Source of the DNA: SHVO01 sp964576515
Lineage (GTDB): Bacteria; Pseudomonadota; Alphaproteobacteria; Rhodospirillales; Rhodospirillaceae
NCBI GenBank assembly: GCA_964576515.1
Contig: CAZNUW010000012.1
Coordinates: 62,001 to 126,000 of the forward strand
DNA: 64,000 nt
Reading direction: 5' to 3'
Shown here: piece after piece, positions 7,381-15,302 of the stretch
Layout of the letters: each line of letters begins with the position of its first letter
Numbering within the stretch: position 1 is the stretch's first letter
Made by a program: the position numbers and the translations under genes
Notes under the pieces: generated by a model
The model's input: only the letters and a program-made list of their open reading frames with translations
Told to the model about the DNA's origin: nothing
The model's database searches: none

Positions 7381-8805
7381 TTAAACAGAGTAATACATCT
7401 CGTATTCGACCGGGTGCGGCGTCATTTCAAAACGCTTCACTTCGGCCATCTTCAGATCGATCCACGACTGGATGAAGTCGGCGTCGAACACGTCGCCGGC
7501 GCGCAGGAACGCGTTGTCGGCCTGCAGGGCTTCAAGCGCTTCGCGCAAGCTGCCGCACACCGTCGGAACCTGAGCGAGTTCTTCCGGCGGCAGGTCGTAC
7601 AGGTTCTTGTCCATCGGGTCGCCCGGGTGGATCTTGTTCTTGATCCCGTCGAGGCCGGCCATGAGCATGGCGGCGTAGGCGAGGTACGGGTTCGCGCCCG
7701 GATCCGGGAAGCGCACTTCGACGCGCTTGCCCTTCGGGCTCGCGACGTACGGGATGCGGCACGAAGCCGAACGGTTGCGCGACGAGTACGCGAGCAGCAC
7801 CGGCGCTTCATAACCCGGCACCAGACGCTTGTAGCTGTTGGTGAGCGGGTTGGTGAAGGCGTTCAAGGCCTTCGCGTGCTTGATGATGCCGCCGATGTAG
7901 TACAGGCAGGTTTCCGACAAGTCGGCGTAGCCCGAACCGGCGAAGGTGTTCTTGCCGCCCTTCCAGATCGACTGGTGCACGTGCATGCCCGAGCCGTTGT
8001 CCTGGTAAACCGGCTTCGGCATGAAGGTGGCCGACTTGCCGTACGAGTGCGCGACCATGTGCACGACGTACTTGTACATCTGCATGTGGTCGGCGGTCTT
8101 GACCAGCGTGTCGAACTTGATGCCCAGTTCGTGCTGTGCCGGGGCGACTTCGTGGTGGTGCTTTTCCATCGGCACGCCCATGTCGGCGAGGACCGACACC
8201 ATCTCGGCGCGCAGATCCTGGCACTGGTCGACCGGGGCGACCGGGAAGTAGCCGCCCTTCACGCGCGGACGGTGGCCCGGGTTGCCTTCATCGTACTTGC
8301 GGCCGTCGTTGACCGGCAGTTCTTCGCTGTCGAAGGCGAAGAACATGTTGTGCGGCTGCGTGGAGTAGCGCACGTCGTCGAACACGAAGAATTCGGCTTC
8401 CGGACCGAAGTAGGCGGTGTCGCCCACGCCGGCCGATTCCATGTACGCGAGCGCCTTCTTGGCGATGGCGCGCGGGCAGCGGTTGTAGAGCTGGCCGGTG
8501 GCCGGCTCATAGGTGTCGCAGAACAGGACGAGCGTCGGCTGCGCGGTGAACGGGTCCATCACGGCGGTCGACAGGTCCGGCTTCAGTTGCATGTCGGACT
8601 CGGAGATGTCCTTCCAGCCCGAGATCGACGAACCGTCGAACATGATGCCTTCGGTCAGCATCTCTTCGTCAACGGTATCGATGTACTGCGCGGTGTGCTG
8701 CCACTTGCCGGCGGGGTTCGTGAAACGGAAGTCGACGTACTTCACTTCCTTTTCTTTGATGAGGTCTTGGACTTTTTTCAGATCGTTGGCTTTTTTGTCG
8801 GCCAT
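7381..8805 (-). CDS. glnA: Glutamine synthetase, type I
   Basis: The 474-residue enzyme makes glutamine from glutamate, ammonia and ATP as a cytoplasmic dodecamer. Visible hallmarks are the N-terminal VKYVDFRFTNPAGKW, the DGSSI-GW loop, the metal site FGPEAEFFVFD, the ATP region KPVYQDNGSGMHVHQS, the glutamate-binding GYEAPVLLAYS-RNRSASCRIP, and KNLYDLPPEE with the Tyr adenylylated by GlnE. The frame opens at 8823, but the ATG at 8805 (MADKKAND) matches the usual start and follows an AGGAAC site. GlnB lies upstream on the same strand, as in many alphaproteobacteria, and a sigma54-type promoter precedes glnB. The last codons come from the inserted element but encode the normal EYEMYYSV end, so function should be kept. 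Confidence 0.98.
   Translation of the reverse strand: MADKKANDLKKVQDLIKEKEVKYVDFRFTNPAGKWQHTAQYIDTVDEEMLTEGIMFDGSSISGWKDISESDMQLKPDLSTAVMDPFTAQPTLVLFCDTYEPATGQLYNRCPRAIAKKALAYMESAGVGDTAYFGPEAEFFVFDDVRYSTQPHNMFFAFDSEELPVNDGRKYDEGNPGHRPRVKGGYFPVAPVDQCQDLRAEMVSVLADMGVPMEKHHHEVAPAQHELGIKFDTLVKTADHMQMYKYVVHMVAHSYGKSATFMPKPVYQDNGSGMHVHQSIWKGGKNTFAGSGYADLSETCLYYIGGIIKHAKALNAFTNPLTNSYKRLVPGYEAPVLLAYSSRNRSASCRIPYVASPKGKRVEVRFPDPGANPYLAYAAMLMAGLDGIKNKIHPGDPMDKNLYDLPPEELAQVPTVCGSLREALEALQADNAFLRAGDVFDADFIQSWIDLKMAEVKRFEMTPHPVEYEMYYSV
7390..7404. other. Right attachment core inside the restored glnA end
   Basis: GTAATACATCTCGTA here matches GTAGTACATCTCGTA at 3029-3043 with one mismatch, and the last 11 bases are identical. 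Sequence on either side of the two copies differs, so the crossover should have happened within this core. Confidence 0.75.
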
Positions 8806-8960
8806 GGTTCCTGTTCCTGCCATTTCGTGTTGTTGCCGTTGCCTCCTTGCGGGAGGCGAGGTTTGGAAGCGTGCGCCCGGTTTGGGATCGGGCTGTAGCT
8901 TCTTATTGGTGGTTGTTGGCCGGCTTTTTTAGGCCGGCGGTTCAGTGGAAGGTTAGGGGG

Positions 8961-9299
8961 TTAGACAGCGTCCGCGCCCCGTTCTCCCGTGCGGATGCGG
9001 ATGGCATCCTCGATCCCGTATACGAAAATCTTTCCGTCCCCAATGCGCCCGGTGTGGGCGGCTTTCTGGATCGCTTCGATCGCGCGGTCGAGCATGGCGT
9101 CGTCCATGACGATTTCGATTTTCACCTTGGGGAGAAAATCGACCACATACTCGGCGCCACGATAAAGTTCCGTGTGCCCTTTTTGCCGGCCGAAGCCCTT
9201 TGCCTCGGTCACGGTGATGCCTTGCAAACCAACCTCGTGCAAGGCCTCTTTGACCTCGTCGAGCTTGAACGGTTTGATGATGGCCTCGATCTTTTTCAT
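8961..9299 (-). CDS. glnB: Nitrogen regulatory protein PII
   Basis: The 112-residue trimeric signal protein senses 2-oxoglutarate, ATP/ADP and, by uridylylation, glutamine, and acts on GlnE and NtrB. The sequence starts MKKIEAIIKPFKLDEVKEAL and has the T-loop RGAEYVVDFLPK, whose Tyr-51 is the uridylylation site, then the C-terminal HTGRIGDGKIFV and IRTGERG nucleotide-binding segments. The start at 9299 follows GGAGG; the longer frame from 9338 adds residues not found in the family. The gene lies about 155 bases upstream of glnA in the same direction, and the sigma54-type element at 9375-9389 would drive both. Confidence 0.97.
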   Translation of the reverse strand: MKKIEAIIKPFKLDEVKEALHEVGLQGITVTEAKGFGRQKGHTELYRGAEYVVDFLPKVKIEIVMDDAMLDRAIEAIQKAAHTGRIGDGKIFVYGIEDAIRIRTGERGADAV

Positions 9300-9374
9300 T
9301 ACGTCCTCCATGCGCCCCGCGTGCAATAGCTCGCGCAAAAGCGGTCGGCTTCGAAACGCGGTGCCCCTCTACTT

Positions 9375-9389
9375 TCAAAACCCGTGCCA
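9375..9389 (-). promoter_or_regulatory. Sigma54 (RpoN) promoter for glnB-glnA
   Basis: On the minus strand, TGGCACGGGTTTTGA (9389-9375) matches the -24/-12 consensus TGGCAC-N5-TTGC with one difference in the -12 part. It lies about 75 bases upstream of the glnB start, as expected for NtrC-controlled glnBA. No clear NtrC dyad was picked out in 9,390-9,600. Confidence 0.75.
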
Positions 9390-9643
9390 GTTACCGGAAG
9401 CCGCCTCCGCCCCATGATTCCCACGTTTTCGGCGGTTTCCGGACAGGGGGCCGGCAAGGGTGTGCTCAAGAACGGACCACCGTGAACAAATCTTGGGCAA
9501 TCCTGGGCGGCCGGGTTCGGGGAGGGGGTGGCTCCTGCGGTTGCTTGACGGCCCCGGTGGAAGGGGTTAGGAACCCGGCTCTACAAAAAAGGAATGGAAT
9601 CAGAGGCGCGGGGCAAGCCCCGGGCGCTGGTTCAAAAGTGCGG

Positions 9644-9719
9644 CGGACGTAGCTCAGTTGGTAGAGCGCCAGTTTGTGGTACTGGATGTCGCGGGTTCAA
9701 GCCCCGTCGTTCGCCCCAT
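9644..9719 (+). tRNA. tRNA-His (anticodon GTG)
   Basis: The cloverleaf is complete. The acceptor stem GCGGACG (9644-9650) pairs with CGTTCGC (9709-9715), the D arm is TAGCTCAGTTGGTAGAGC, the anticodon loop TTGTGGT has anticodon GTG, and the T arm contains GGTTCAAGCC. CCA is encoded at 9717-9719. The discriminator is C (9716) and the base before the acceptor stem is G (9643), so the G-1:C73 pair needed by histidyl-tRNA synthetase can form. Confidence 0.97.
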
Positions 9720-9795
9720 TTTTCTCCTGTTTTCTTATACAATTTGAGCCGCACCCCAAAACACGCGCGGTTTCCGCATGCCTGGCGTCTGGATG

Positions 9796-9811
9796 CGGTA
9801 TTATAATACCG
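9796..9811. repeat. Perfect 16-bp palindrome upstream of rplM
   Basis: CGGTATTATAATACCG is its own reverse complement. It lies about 80 bases after tRNA-His and 35 bases before the rplM -35 element. It could be an operator or a cruciform-forming boundary. The AT-rich centre also resembles a -10 sequence on both strands. Confidence 0.6.
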
Positions 9812-9845
9812 TATTCAAAAAACCCTGATTTTTAGGGCTTTCCCG

Positions 9846-9873
9846 TTGACTTCAGAACGCTCATCGCGATAAT
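9846..9873 (+). promoter_or_regulatory. Sigma70-type promoter of rplM-rpsI
   Basis: TTGACT (9846-9851), a 16-base spacer and GATAAT (9868-9873) form a near-consensus promoter about 67 bases before the rplM start. Confidence 0.7.
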
Positions 9874-9940
9874 GCGCCGCGTTCGGGCCGGAAGAAGCGC
9901 GTTTTGCCTCCACGGCTCTCATCTCTTTAGGATTAATCTC

Positions 9941-10402
9941 ATGCGGACATATTCTGCTAAGCCCGCGGACGTGGAAAAGAAGTGGTTGCTGATCGACGCC
10001 GATGGGCTCGTTCTCGGCCGTCTCGCCGCCATCGTCGCCGGCATCCTGCGTGGCAAGCATAAAGCCATGTACACGCCCCACATCGACACGGGCGACAATG
10101 TCATCATCATCAACGCCGAGAAGGTGAAGCTCACCGGCAAAAAGGCCGAACAGCGCGTCTTCTATTGGTACTCGGGTTTCCCGGGCGGCTTGAAAGAGCA
10201 CACCCCGAAGCGCACGTTCTCCGGCGCCTATCCGGAACGCGTCCTGCATCGCGCCATCGAGCGCATGATGCCGAAGGACAGCCCGCTCGCCCGCGGTCAG
10301 ATGAAGAAGCTGAAGATCTACGCTGGCGCGGAACACCCGCACACCGCGCAGAACCCGGAAACGGTCGACATCGCCGGCCGTAACCGCAAGAACAAGCCGT
10401 AA
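9941..10402 (+). CDS. rplM: 50S ribosomal protein L13
   Basis: The 153-residue protein begins MRTYSAKPADVEKKWLLIDA and contains the family core GLVLGRLA, HIDTGDNVIIINAEK, the Gly-Lys-Lys turn, RVFYWYSGFPGGLKE and a C-terminal KIYAGAEHPHTAQNPE. L13 is an early 23S rRNA-binding protein of the large subunit. The frame extends upstream to 9872, but the ATG at 9941 with TTTAGGA upstream is the family start. It is followed 16 bases later by rpsI, the conserved rplM-rpsI operon, which ends in a strong terminator. Confidence 0.97.
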   Translation: MRTYSAKPADVEKKWLLIDADGLVLGRLAAIVAGILRGKHKAMYTPHIDTGDNVIIINAEKVKLTGKKAEQRVFYWYSGFPGGLKEHTPKRTFSGAYPERVLHRAIERMMPKDSPLARGQMKKLKIYAGAEHPHTAQNPETVDIAGRNRKNKP

Positions 10403-10418
10403 GGGAAGGACAGGTCTC

Positions 10419-10889
10419 ATGGCCGAAACGAGAACCACTCTGGCTGACCTCAAGTCCGCCACCCAGGGCGCTCCGGCGAAAGCCGAACCCAAGCGCGACA
10501 AGCAGGGCCGCTCCTACGCGACCGGCAAGCGCAAGAACGCGGTCGCCCGCGTGTGGGTGAAGCCCGGCAAGGGCAAGATCATCGTGAACGACCGGGAAGT
10601 CGAAAGCTACTTCGTCCGTCCGGTGCTGCGCATGCTGATCAACCAGCCGTTCACCGTCACCAACCGTCTCAACGAATTCGATGTCGTGTGCACCGTCACC
10701 GGCGGCGGCCTCTCCGGTCAGGCCGGCGCGGTCCGTCACGGCATCTCGAAGGCGTTGACCTACTACGAACCGGCGCTGCGTCCGGCCCTGAAGGCCGGCG
10801 GCTTCCTGACGCGCGATCCGCGCGTCGTCGAACGTAAGAAATACGGCCGTAAGAAAGCGCGTCGTAGCTTCCAGTTCTCGAAGCGTTAA
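10419..10889 (+). CDS. rpsI: 30S ribosomal protein S9
   Basis: The 156-residue protein has an alphaproteobacterial N-terminal extension (about 28 residues), then the S9 core: SYATGKRKNAVARVWVKPG, GGGLSGQAGAVRHGISKAL and the C-terminal GRKKARRSFQFSKR, whose tail reaches the ribosomal P site. It is co-transcribed with rplM and has a GGAAGGA site before the ATG. Confidence 0.97.
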   Translation: MAETRTTLADLKSATQGAPAKAEPKRDKQGRSYATGKRKNAVARVWVKPGKGKIIVNDREVESYFVRPVLRMLINQPFTVTNRLNEFDVVCTVTGGGLSGQAGAVRHGISKALTYYEPALRPALKAGGFLTRDPRVVERKKYGRKKARRSFQFSKR

Positions 10890-10916
10890 GCGACACCGAG
10901 CTTTTTCGGTACACGG

Positions 10917-10946
10917 AAAGGGCCCCGGTTGGGGCCCTTTCTTTTT
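10917..10946 (+). terminator. Rho-independent terminator after rpsI
   Basis: AAAGGGCCCC (10917-10926), loop GGTT and GGGGCCCTTT (10931-10940) form a perfect 10-bp stem followed by CTTTTTG. It closes the rplM-rpsI operon. Confidence 0.92.
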
Positions 10947-11012
10947 GTCAGTTGAGGGTCGGTCTTTGCGGGCATATGTAGGGACCGGTTGTTCTTTGGA
11001 TTGGGGCTGAGC

Positions 11013-11963
11013 ATGGCGCCTAAGGTTTTCATCGACGGTGAGGCGGGCACGACGGGGCTGGAATTGCGCCAGCGTCTGGATGGCCGCAAGGACATCGAAC
11101 TTCTGTCGATCGCGCCGGAGCGTCGCAAGGACCCGGCCGCGCGCGCCGAACTCTTGAACGCCGCCGACATGGTGATGCTGTGCTTGCCCGACGATGCCGC
11201 GAAGGAGGCGGTCGGTTTCATCACCAACGACAAGACGAAGGTGATCGACGCCTCGACGGCGTTTCGTGTCGCCGAGGGCTGGACGTATGGTTTCCCGGAA
11301 ATGCACAAGGGCCACCGCGGCTGCATCGCGTCGGCCAAGCGTGTCTCCAACCCGGGCTGTTATCCGACGGGCGCGAACGCGCTTCTGCGCCCTCTGGTCG
11401 CGAGCGGGCTTCTTCCGGCGAACTATCCGGTCAGCATCAACGCCGTCAGTGGTTACTCGGGCGGCGGGAAATCCATGATCGCCGAATTTGAAGACGCAGG
11501 CGCGCCCAACCATACGCGTGACGCCTACCGAATCTATGCGCTTGAGCTTCAGCACAAGCATGTGCCGGAGATTCAAAAACACTCCACCTTGCGCGAGCGC
11601 CCGATCTTCACCCCCGCGGTGGGCCGCTACAAACAAGGCATGATCGTCGAGGTGCCCTTGCACCTCTCGCTCTTGCCCGGCGCGCCGTCGGTGAACGACG
11701 TGCATCATGTCTTGCAGCACGCCTACGAGGGCGAACGGTTCGTGGAGGTTGTGCCGCTCGAGAGGGTCCGCGCGCTCAAGACGCTCGACCCGGAAGGCGT
11801 CAATAATACCAACATGCTGAAGCTGTTTGTGTTCGGCGCGGAATCGGGCAGTCAGGTGTGTCTTGTCGCGCTCCTCGACAACCTCGGCAAAGGGGCCTCC
11901 GGCGCGGCTGTTCAGAATATGAACATCATGCTTGGCTTGCCCGAGGACGCCGGGCTCGCGTAG
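11013..11963 (+). CDS. argC: N-acetyl-gamma-glutamyl-phosphate reductase
   Basis: The 316-residue NADPH-dependent enzyme carries out the third step of arginine synthesis, reducing N-acetylglutamyl phosphate to the semialdehyde. It shows the nucleotide-binding start KVFIDGEAGTTGLELRQRL, the catalytic Cys in SNPGCYPTGA, the AVSGYSGGGKSM loop and the active-site His in LQHKHVPEI. Its length and the short GEAGTTG start match the shorter (type 2) ArgC class. The frame opens at 10989, but the ATG at 11013 is the family start. It lies behind the rpsI terminator, and a gamma carbonic anhydrase gene follows 10 bases later, so those two may share a transcript. Confidence 0.95.
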   Translation: MAPKVFIDGEAGTTGLELRQRLDGRKDIELLSIAPERRKDPAARAELLNAADMVMLCLPDDAAKEAVGFITNDKTKVIDASTAFRVAEGWTYGFPEMHKGHRGCIASAKRVSNPGCYPTGANALLRPLVASGLLPANYPVSINAVSGYSGGGKSMIAEFEDAGAPNHTRDAYRIYALELQHKHVPEIQKHSTLRERPIFTPAVGRYKQGMIVEVPLHLSLLPGAPSVNDVHHVLQHAYEGERFVEVVPLERVRALKTLDPEGVNNTNMLKLFVFGAESGSQVCLVALLDNLGKGASGAAVQNMNIMLGLPEDAGLA

Positions 11964-11973
11964 CCTCGCATAC

Positions 11974-12513
11974 ATGATCGCGCCCATCATTCTGCCCTGG
12001 CGGGGCGTCAGCCCCACCATCGCCGCCGACGCTTTCATCGCGCCGGGCGCGGTGATCGTCGGCGACGTAGTGATCGGCTCCGGCGTGAGCGTGTGGTTCA
12101 ACTGCGTGATCCGGGGCGACGTAAACTCGATCCGCATCGGCGCCCGCACCAATATCCAGGACGGCACCGTCGTCCACGTTTCCTATAAGACCCATCCCAC
12201 CGTCATCGGCGAGGATGTCCTGATCGGCCATATGGCGACCATCCACGGCTGCACCCTCGAAGACAAAGCCTTCGTCGGGATGCGGGCCACCGTGATGGAT
12301 GGCGCTGTCGTGGAACGCGAAGGCATGGTCGCCGCCGGCGCGCTGATCGCGCCAAACAAACGTGTCTTGAGCCGCCAGATGTGGACGGGGTCGCCCGCGC
12401 GTTACACGCGCGACGTGAAGCCGGAAGAACTGGATGGGTTTTCCAAAGCGGTGACGCGTTACGTCGAGTTGGGCCGGGGCTACAACGAACTCCTGGCCGG
12501 GCGTCAGACCTGA
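11974..12513 (+). CDS. Gamma-class carbonic anhydrase-like hexapeptide-repeat protein
   Basis: The 179-residue protein is built of left-handed beta-helix hexapeptides (PGAVIVGDVVIGSGVSVWFN and similar), typical of the YrdA/PaaY/gamma-CA family. The three metal-binding His are visible in GTVVHVSYKTHP and GHMATIHGC. The expected role is reversible hydration of CO2, although many members have no demonstrated activity. The ATG at 11974 is preferred over a longer upstream frame that would overlap argC. Its 3' end overlaps the convergent PhoD-like gene by 10 bases. Confidence 0.9.
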   Translation: MIAPIILPWRGVSPTIAADAFIAPGAVIVGDVVIGSGVSVWFNCVIRGDVNSIRIGARTNIQDGTVVHVSYKTHPTVIGEDVLIGHMATIHGCTLEDKAFVGMRATVMDGAVVEREGMVAAGALIAPNKRVLSRQMWTGSPARYTRDVKPEELDGFSKAVTRYVELGRGYNELLAGRQT

Positions 12514-13625
12514 GACGGTCTGAGGTCGGCGCTGTTCACGCGCTGGATCAGCTTCGGCGTGCCGTTCACGTCGCACACCTGCAGCGTCAAGGACGTGGCC
12601 GCGCCGCGCCAGTCGATATCGATCAATCCGAAGTTCACTTCGCGCACCGAACCGCCGACGCGGTTCTCGTTGGGCGGCAGCACCGGCCAGACTTCCGTGA
12701 GTCCGCTGGAGGTCACGTCCCACAGCGGGTAGGGCGTGTTGAGATCGAGTTTGGAAATCTCGCCGTAGTGGGTGTCCCCGCTGATGCACACGACGCCGTC
12801 GGCGCGGGTGCGGCGGATGGTGTCGATCAGGCGCTGGTGGTCGCGGGCATAGTTGATCCACGCTTCCCAGCCGGGGAAGTCGGCGACGACCTGGAGGCTT
12901 GAGGCGAGAATGCGGATGTCGGCGGGCGCGCGCATCTGATCCTCGAGCCAGACCCATTGCGCGTCGCCCAGCATGCTTGCGTTCGGGTCGGGATTGCGTT
13001 CGCACGGGCCCGGCACGGGAAGGCCCGCGGCCTCCTTCGCCTTCGCCCAGTTGCCATAGCCTTGGTCCCCGAGATCGAGGGTGCGCAACGCGGTCCGGTT
13101 GCTGCGTAAATCCGGCATGACGATCTGCAGGCGCTGGCCCGGTCCGCCGTACATCCGCGCATCGTAGATGCCGTCGCGGGTCCGGCGCGGGGAAGCGGCC
13201 GGTTCGCGCCAGAAGTCCAGGAAGGCCTGGCGCGAGGCGTCTTTCAGCGGGTAGTCGCAGCCGCTGTCGTTCTCGCCGAAGTCGTGATCGTCCCAGATCG
13301 CGAGGATGGGAACCGTCTCGCGCAGTTTCTTGAAGCCGGGTTTCGCGGCGAGCTTCGCGTACTTCGCGCGCAGGGTCGCGAGGTCGCGCGTGTCGGCGTA
13401 GATATTATCGCCGAGGAAAATGAACAGATCGGGCTTCGCTTCCAGGATCGCATCCCAGACGGGCTGCTCTTTGTCCTGATGCGCGCAGGAGCCGAAAGCG
13501 ATGCGCCGCGGCGCGGGCGTAAGAGGCACAGGGCTGCCGGCAATCGTTGCCGGACTTGCCGCGAGAACCGCCGCGCCGGCGCCGCCCGTGACGAGCCGGC
13601 GACGGGAGAGTGGGGCGCCGATCAT
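12504..13625 (-). CDS. PhoD-like phosphodiesterase/alkaline phosphatase (Tat-exported)
   Basis: The 373-residue protein has a twin-arginine signal (SRRRLVTGGAGAAVLA) and the metallophosphatase metal sites in order: FGSCAHQ near residue 45, FIFLGDNIYAD, AIWDDHDFGEND and CISGDTHYGEI. PhoD-family enzymes hydrolyse phosphodiesters such as teichoic acids or phospholipids using Ca and Fe. The substrate here is unknown; the family is widespread in alphaproteobacteria, where it helps scavenge phosphate. ATG at 13625. No Pho box was recognised. It converges with the gamma-CA gene, with a 10-base overlap of the 3' ends. Confidence 0.9.
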   Translation of the reverse strand: MIGAPLSRRRLVTGGAGAAVLAASPATIAGSPVPLTPAPRRIAFGSCAHQDKEQPVWDAILEAKPDLFIFLGDNIYADTRDLATLRAKYAKLAAKPGFKKLRETVPILAIWDDHDFGENDSGCDYPLKDASRQAFLDFWREPAASPRRTRDGIYDARMYGGPGQRLQIVMPDLRSNRTALRTLDLGDQGYGNWAKAKEAAGLPVPGPCERNPDPNASMLGDAQWVWLEDQMRAPADIRILASSLQVVADFPGWEAWINYARDHQRLIDTIRRTRADGVVCISGDTHYGEISKLDLNTPYPLWDVTSSGLTEVWPVLPPNENRVGGSVREVNFGLIDIDWRGAATSLTLQVCDVNGTPKLIQRVNSADLRPSQV

Positions 13626-13713
13626 ATAACTCCGCCCGAAGTGAACCCTTCGCGGGCGCAGTATTTACGCGCGGTCGATTTCGTCCGCATGACGGACATG
13701 TGAAAGAAATAAG

Positions 13714-13747
13714 AAACGCGGCGCGTGGGCGAACGCGCGCCGCGTTT
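13714..13747 (-). terminator. Terminator hairpin after the M20 peptidase gene
   Basis: AAACGCGGCGCG (13714-13725) pairs perfectly with CGCGCCGCGTTT (13736-13747). On the minus strand the stem is followed by CTTATTTC. It lies 16 bases past the peptidase stop. Confidence 0.75.
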
Positions 13748-13762
13748 GATGCGGGCTCGTTT

Positions 13763-15193
13763 CTACTTCGCGCGGGCCAGCGTCTCGACCGCTTCGATGT
13801 GGAATCGCACGAAGCGGTACAGCTCGCTTTCCACAATGCGTTCCTGGTCGCTGTGGATGCCGTAGCCGAGCGGGCCGTCCTCCTCGTCGATCGCCGCGCC
13901 GACGCCGTAGCACTGGATGCCTTTCGCGCGCAGGTAAGCCATGTCGGTCGCGCCCGTGCTCATCGTCGGCAGCACGATGGTCTGATAGTGCTTCTTGAAG
14001 GTCGTCTCGATCACCTGGAACGCTTCGGTATTCAAGCGCGACGTGCCGGCCGGGCGGATGTTGCGCGGAGCCCAGCTCACCTCGACGGCGGGATCGTTGA
14101 CCACCTTGCGCACTTCATTCAGCAGCGCCTCGGGATCGTCGTCGGGGATCACGCGGGTATCCACCGTGGCGCTGGCTTCCGACGGGATGACGTTCACGCG
14201 GTACCCGCCGTTGAACATGTTCGGCGACAAAGACGTATGCAGCACCGAGGCATGACGCGGCTCATGCTCCAGGAGGTATTGGAAGGCGGCCTTGCCTTCC
14301 GGGCTGTCGGGTTTGAGCACCGCGCGGTAACGGGCGGCATCCTCCGGCGACGAGAGTGTGGCGAGGCGCTCGAAATAAGCGGCCGTCGTTTCATTGAGGA
14401 TGATGGGCGCCTGCCAATCGGCGACCTTCGCCACCGCCGCCGACAGGCGGGCGATGGCGTTGGATTTTAGCGGGACCGAGCCGTGACCCGCGACGCCGGT
14501 GGCTTTCAAGGCGATGGCGCGCGGAATCTTCTCCAAGGTTTGCACCGAAGCAAACTTGACCTTGCCGCCCTCGCGCGAAACGTTGCCGCCTTCGGCGAGG
14601 CAGAACTCGGATTCGATCTCTTTCAGGTGTTCGTTGACGATGAACTCGATGCCGTATTGGGTGGCGCCTTCTTCGCCGGCTTCCGCCAGGAAGATGACGT
14701 CGCGGTCGAGCGGCACGTTGCGGCGCTTGAGGTCGAGCATGGTCATGAGTGCCGCGATCACGTTGTCTTTGTCGTCCAGCGTGCCGCGGCCGTAGATGTA
14801 TCCACCCTCTCGATGCGCGCTGAAGGGCCCGTGTTTCCACTTCTTCGGATCGACGTTGACGGTATCGGTGTGTCCCATCAGCAGAAGCGGACGCTTCTTG
14901 CCGCTGCCCTTCAGGCGGGCGATGACATTGGGACGATGCTCCTGACCCTTCACGGCGAACGTCTTCACATCGATGCCTTCGGCTTTGAGGGCATTGACGA
15001 GGTAGTCGGCGAGGGGCTTTTCGTTCCCCGGCGGATCGGAGGTGTCGAATTGGACGGCGGCGGTGAAGTGCTTCAACACTTCCGCGTCCATCTTGTTGGT
15101 GGGGGCGTCCGCCGCCGTTGCGCCGGCGGCCATCAAACAAACGGAACCGAACAGAACCGCGCGCAGAGAGCGCGCCGCGAGCCGTGACGTCAT
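13763..15193 (-). CDS. Exported M20 family metallopeptidase
   Basis: The 476-residue protein has a signal peptide (LFGSVCLMAAGATAADAP) and the dizinc site of the M20/M28-like hydrolases: LLLMGHTDTVNVD, YGRGTLDDKDN and AEAGEEGATQYG, then the dimerisation domain and the late GIQCYGVGAA and GIHSDQERI metal region. It should cleave a small peptide or acyl-amino acid in the periplasm; the substrate cannot be told. ATG at 15193. The gene is monocistronic as far as seen, with a strong hairpin after it. A homologue of the carboxypeptidase/dipeptidase group is the most likely subfamily. Confidence 0.92.
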   Translation of the reverse strand: MTSRLAARSLRAVLFGSVCLMAAGATAADAPTNKMDAEVLKHFTAAVQFDTSDPPGNEKPLADYLVNALKAEGIDVKTFAVKGQEHRPNVIARLKGSGKKRPLLLMGHTDTVNVDPKKWKHGPFSAHREGGYIYGRGTLDDKDNVIAALMTMLDLKRRNVPLDRDVIFLAEAGEEGATQYGIEFIVNEHLKEIESEFCLAEGGNVSREGGKVKFASVQTLEKIPRAIALKATGVAGHGSVPLKSNAIARLSAAVAKVADWQAPIILNETTAAYFERLATLSSPEDAARYRAVLKPDSPEGKAAFQYLLEHEPRHASVLHTSLSPNMFNGGYRVNVIPSEASATVDTRVIPDDDPEALLNEVRKVVNDPAVEVSWAPRNIRPAGTSRLNTEAFQVIETTFKKHYQTIVLPTMSTGATDMAYLRAKGIQCYGVGAAIDEEDGPLGYGIHSDQERIVESELYRFVRFHIEAVETLARAK

Positions 15194-15302
15194 CGAATCC
15201 CCTCCGATGCATGGACCCGCCCTTCGCGGGCCTCCTTGCGAACAGAGTAGGGTGAATCGGAAAGCCGGTTCAATTGGGAACCGGGGCCGTATCGGGCCGG
15301 AT

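Larger units (their letters stand above)
3020..7404. mobile_element. 4.4-kb integrative element inserted at the 3' end of glnA
   Basis: The ends are marked by two copies of the glnA 3' terminus. At 3046-3020 the minus strand encodes KYEMYYSV-stop with no gene in front. At 7407-7381 the intact glnA ends in EYEMYYSV-stop. The copies share GTA-R-TACATCTCGTA (3029-3043 and 7390-7404, one mismatch) and diverge beyond it. This is the pattern left by a tyrosine integrase that targets a conserved gene end and restores the reading frame with its own sequence. Inside are an integrase, an excisionase-like gene, a putative HUH Rep, an unknown gene and a truncated resolvase. No conjugation or capsid genes are present, so it is either a small self-replicating integrative element or a satellite that needs a helper. 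Parts of it, for example 4,670-4,960, are visibly poorer in GC than the flanks. Confidence 0.85.

Noticed and set aside
7414..8898. 494-residue plus-strand frame opposite glnA
   Set aside because: Exact antisense of a conserved gene in GC-rich DNA; composition is Val/Arg/His-rich and matches no family.
8919..8938. GCCGGC-TTTTTTAG-GCCGGC between glnB and glnA as a terminator
   Set aside because: The stem is only 6 bp, the T-run lies in the loop, and the two genes are expected to be co-transcribed.
9545..9572. TTGACG ... TTAGGA as a promoter of tRNA-His
   Set aside because: The -35 is good but the -10 match is poor; not strong enough to list as a feature.
10131..12167. 678-residue minus-strand frame opposite rplM, rpsI and argC
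   Set aside because: Spans several certain genes in antisense and has typical shadow composition.
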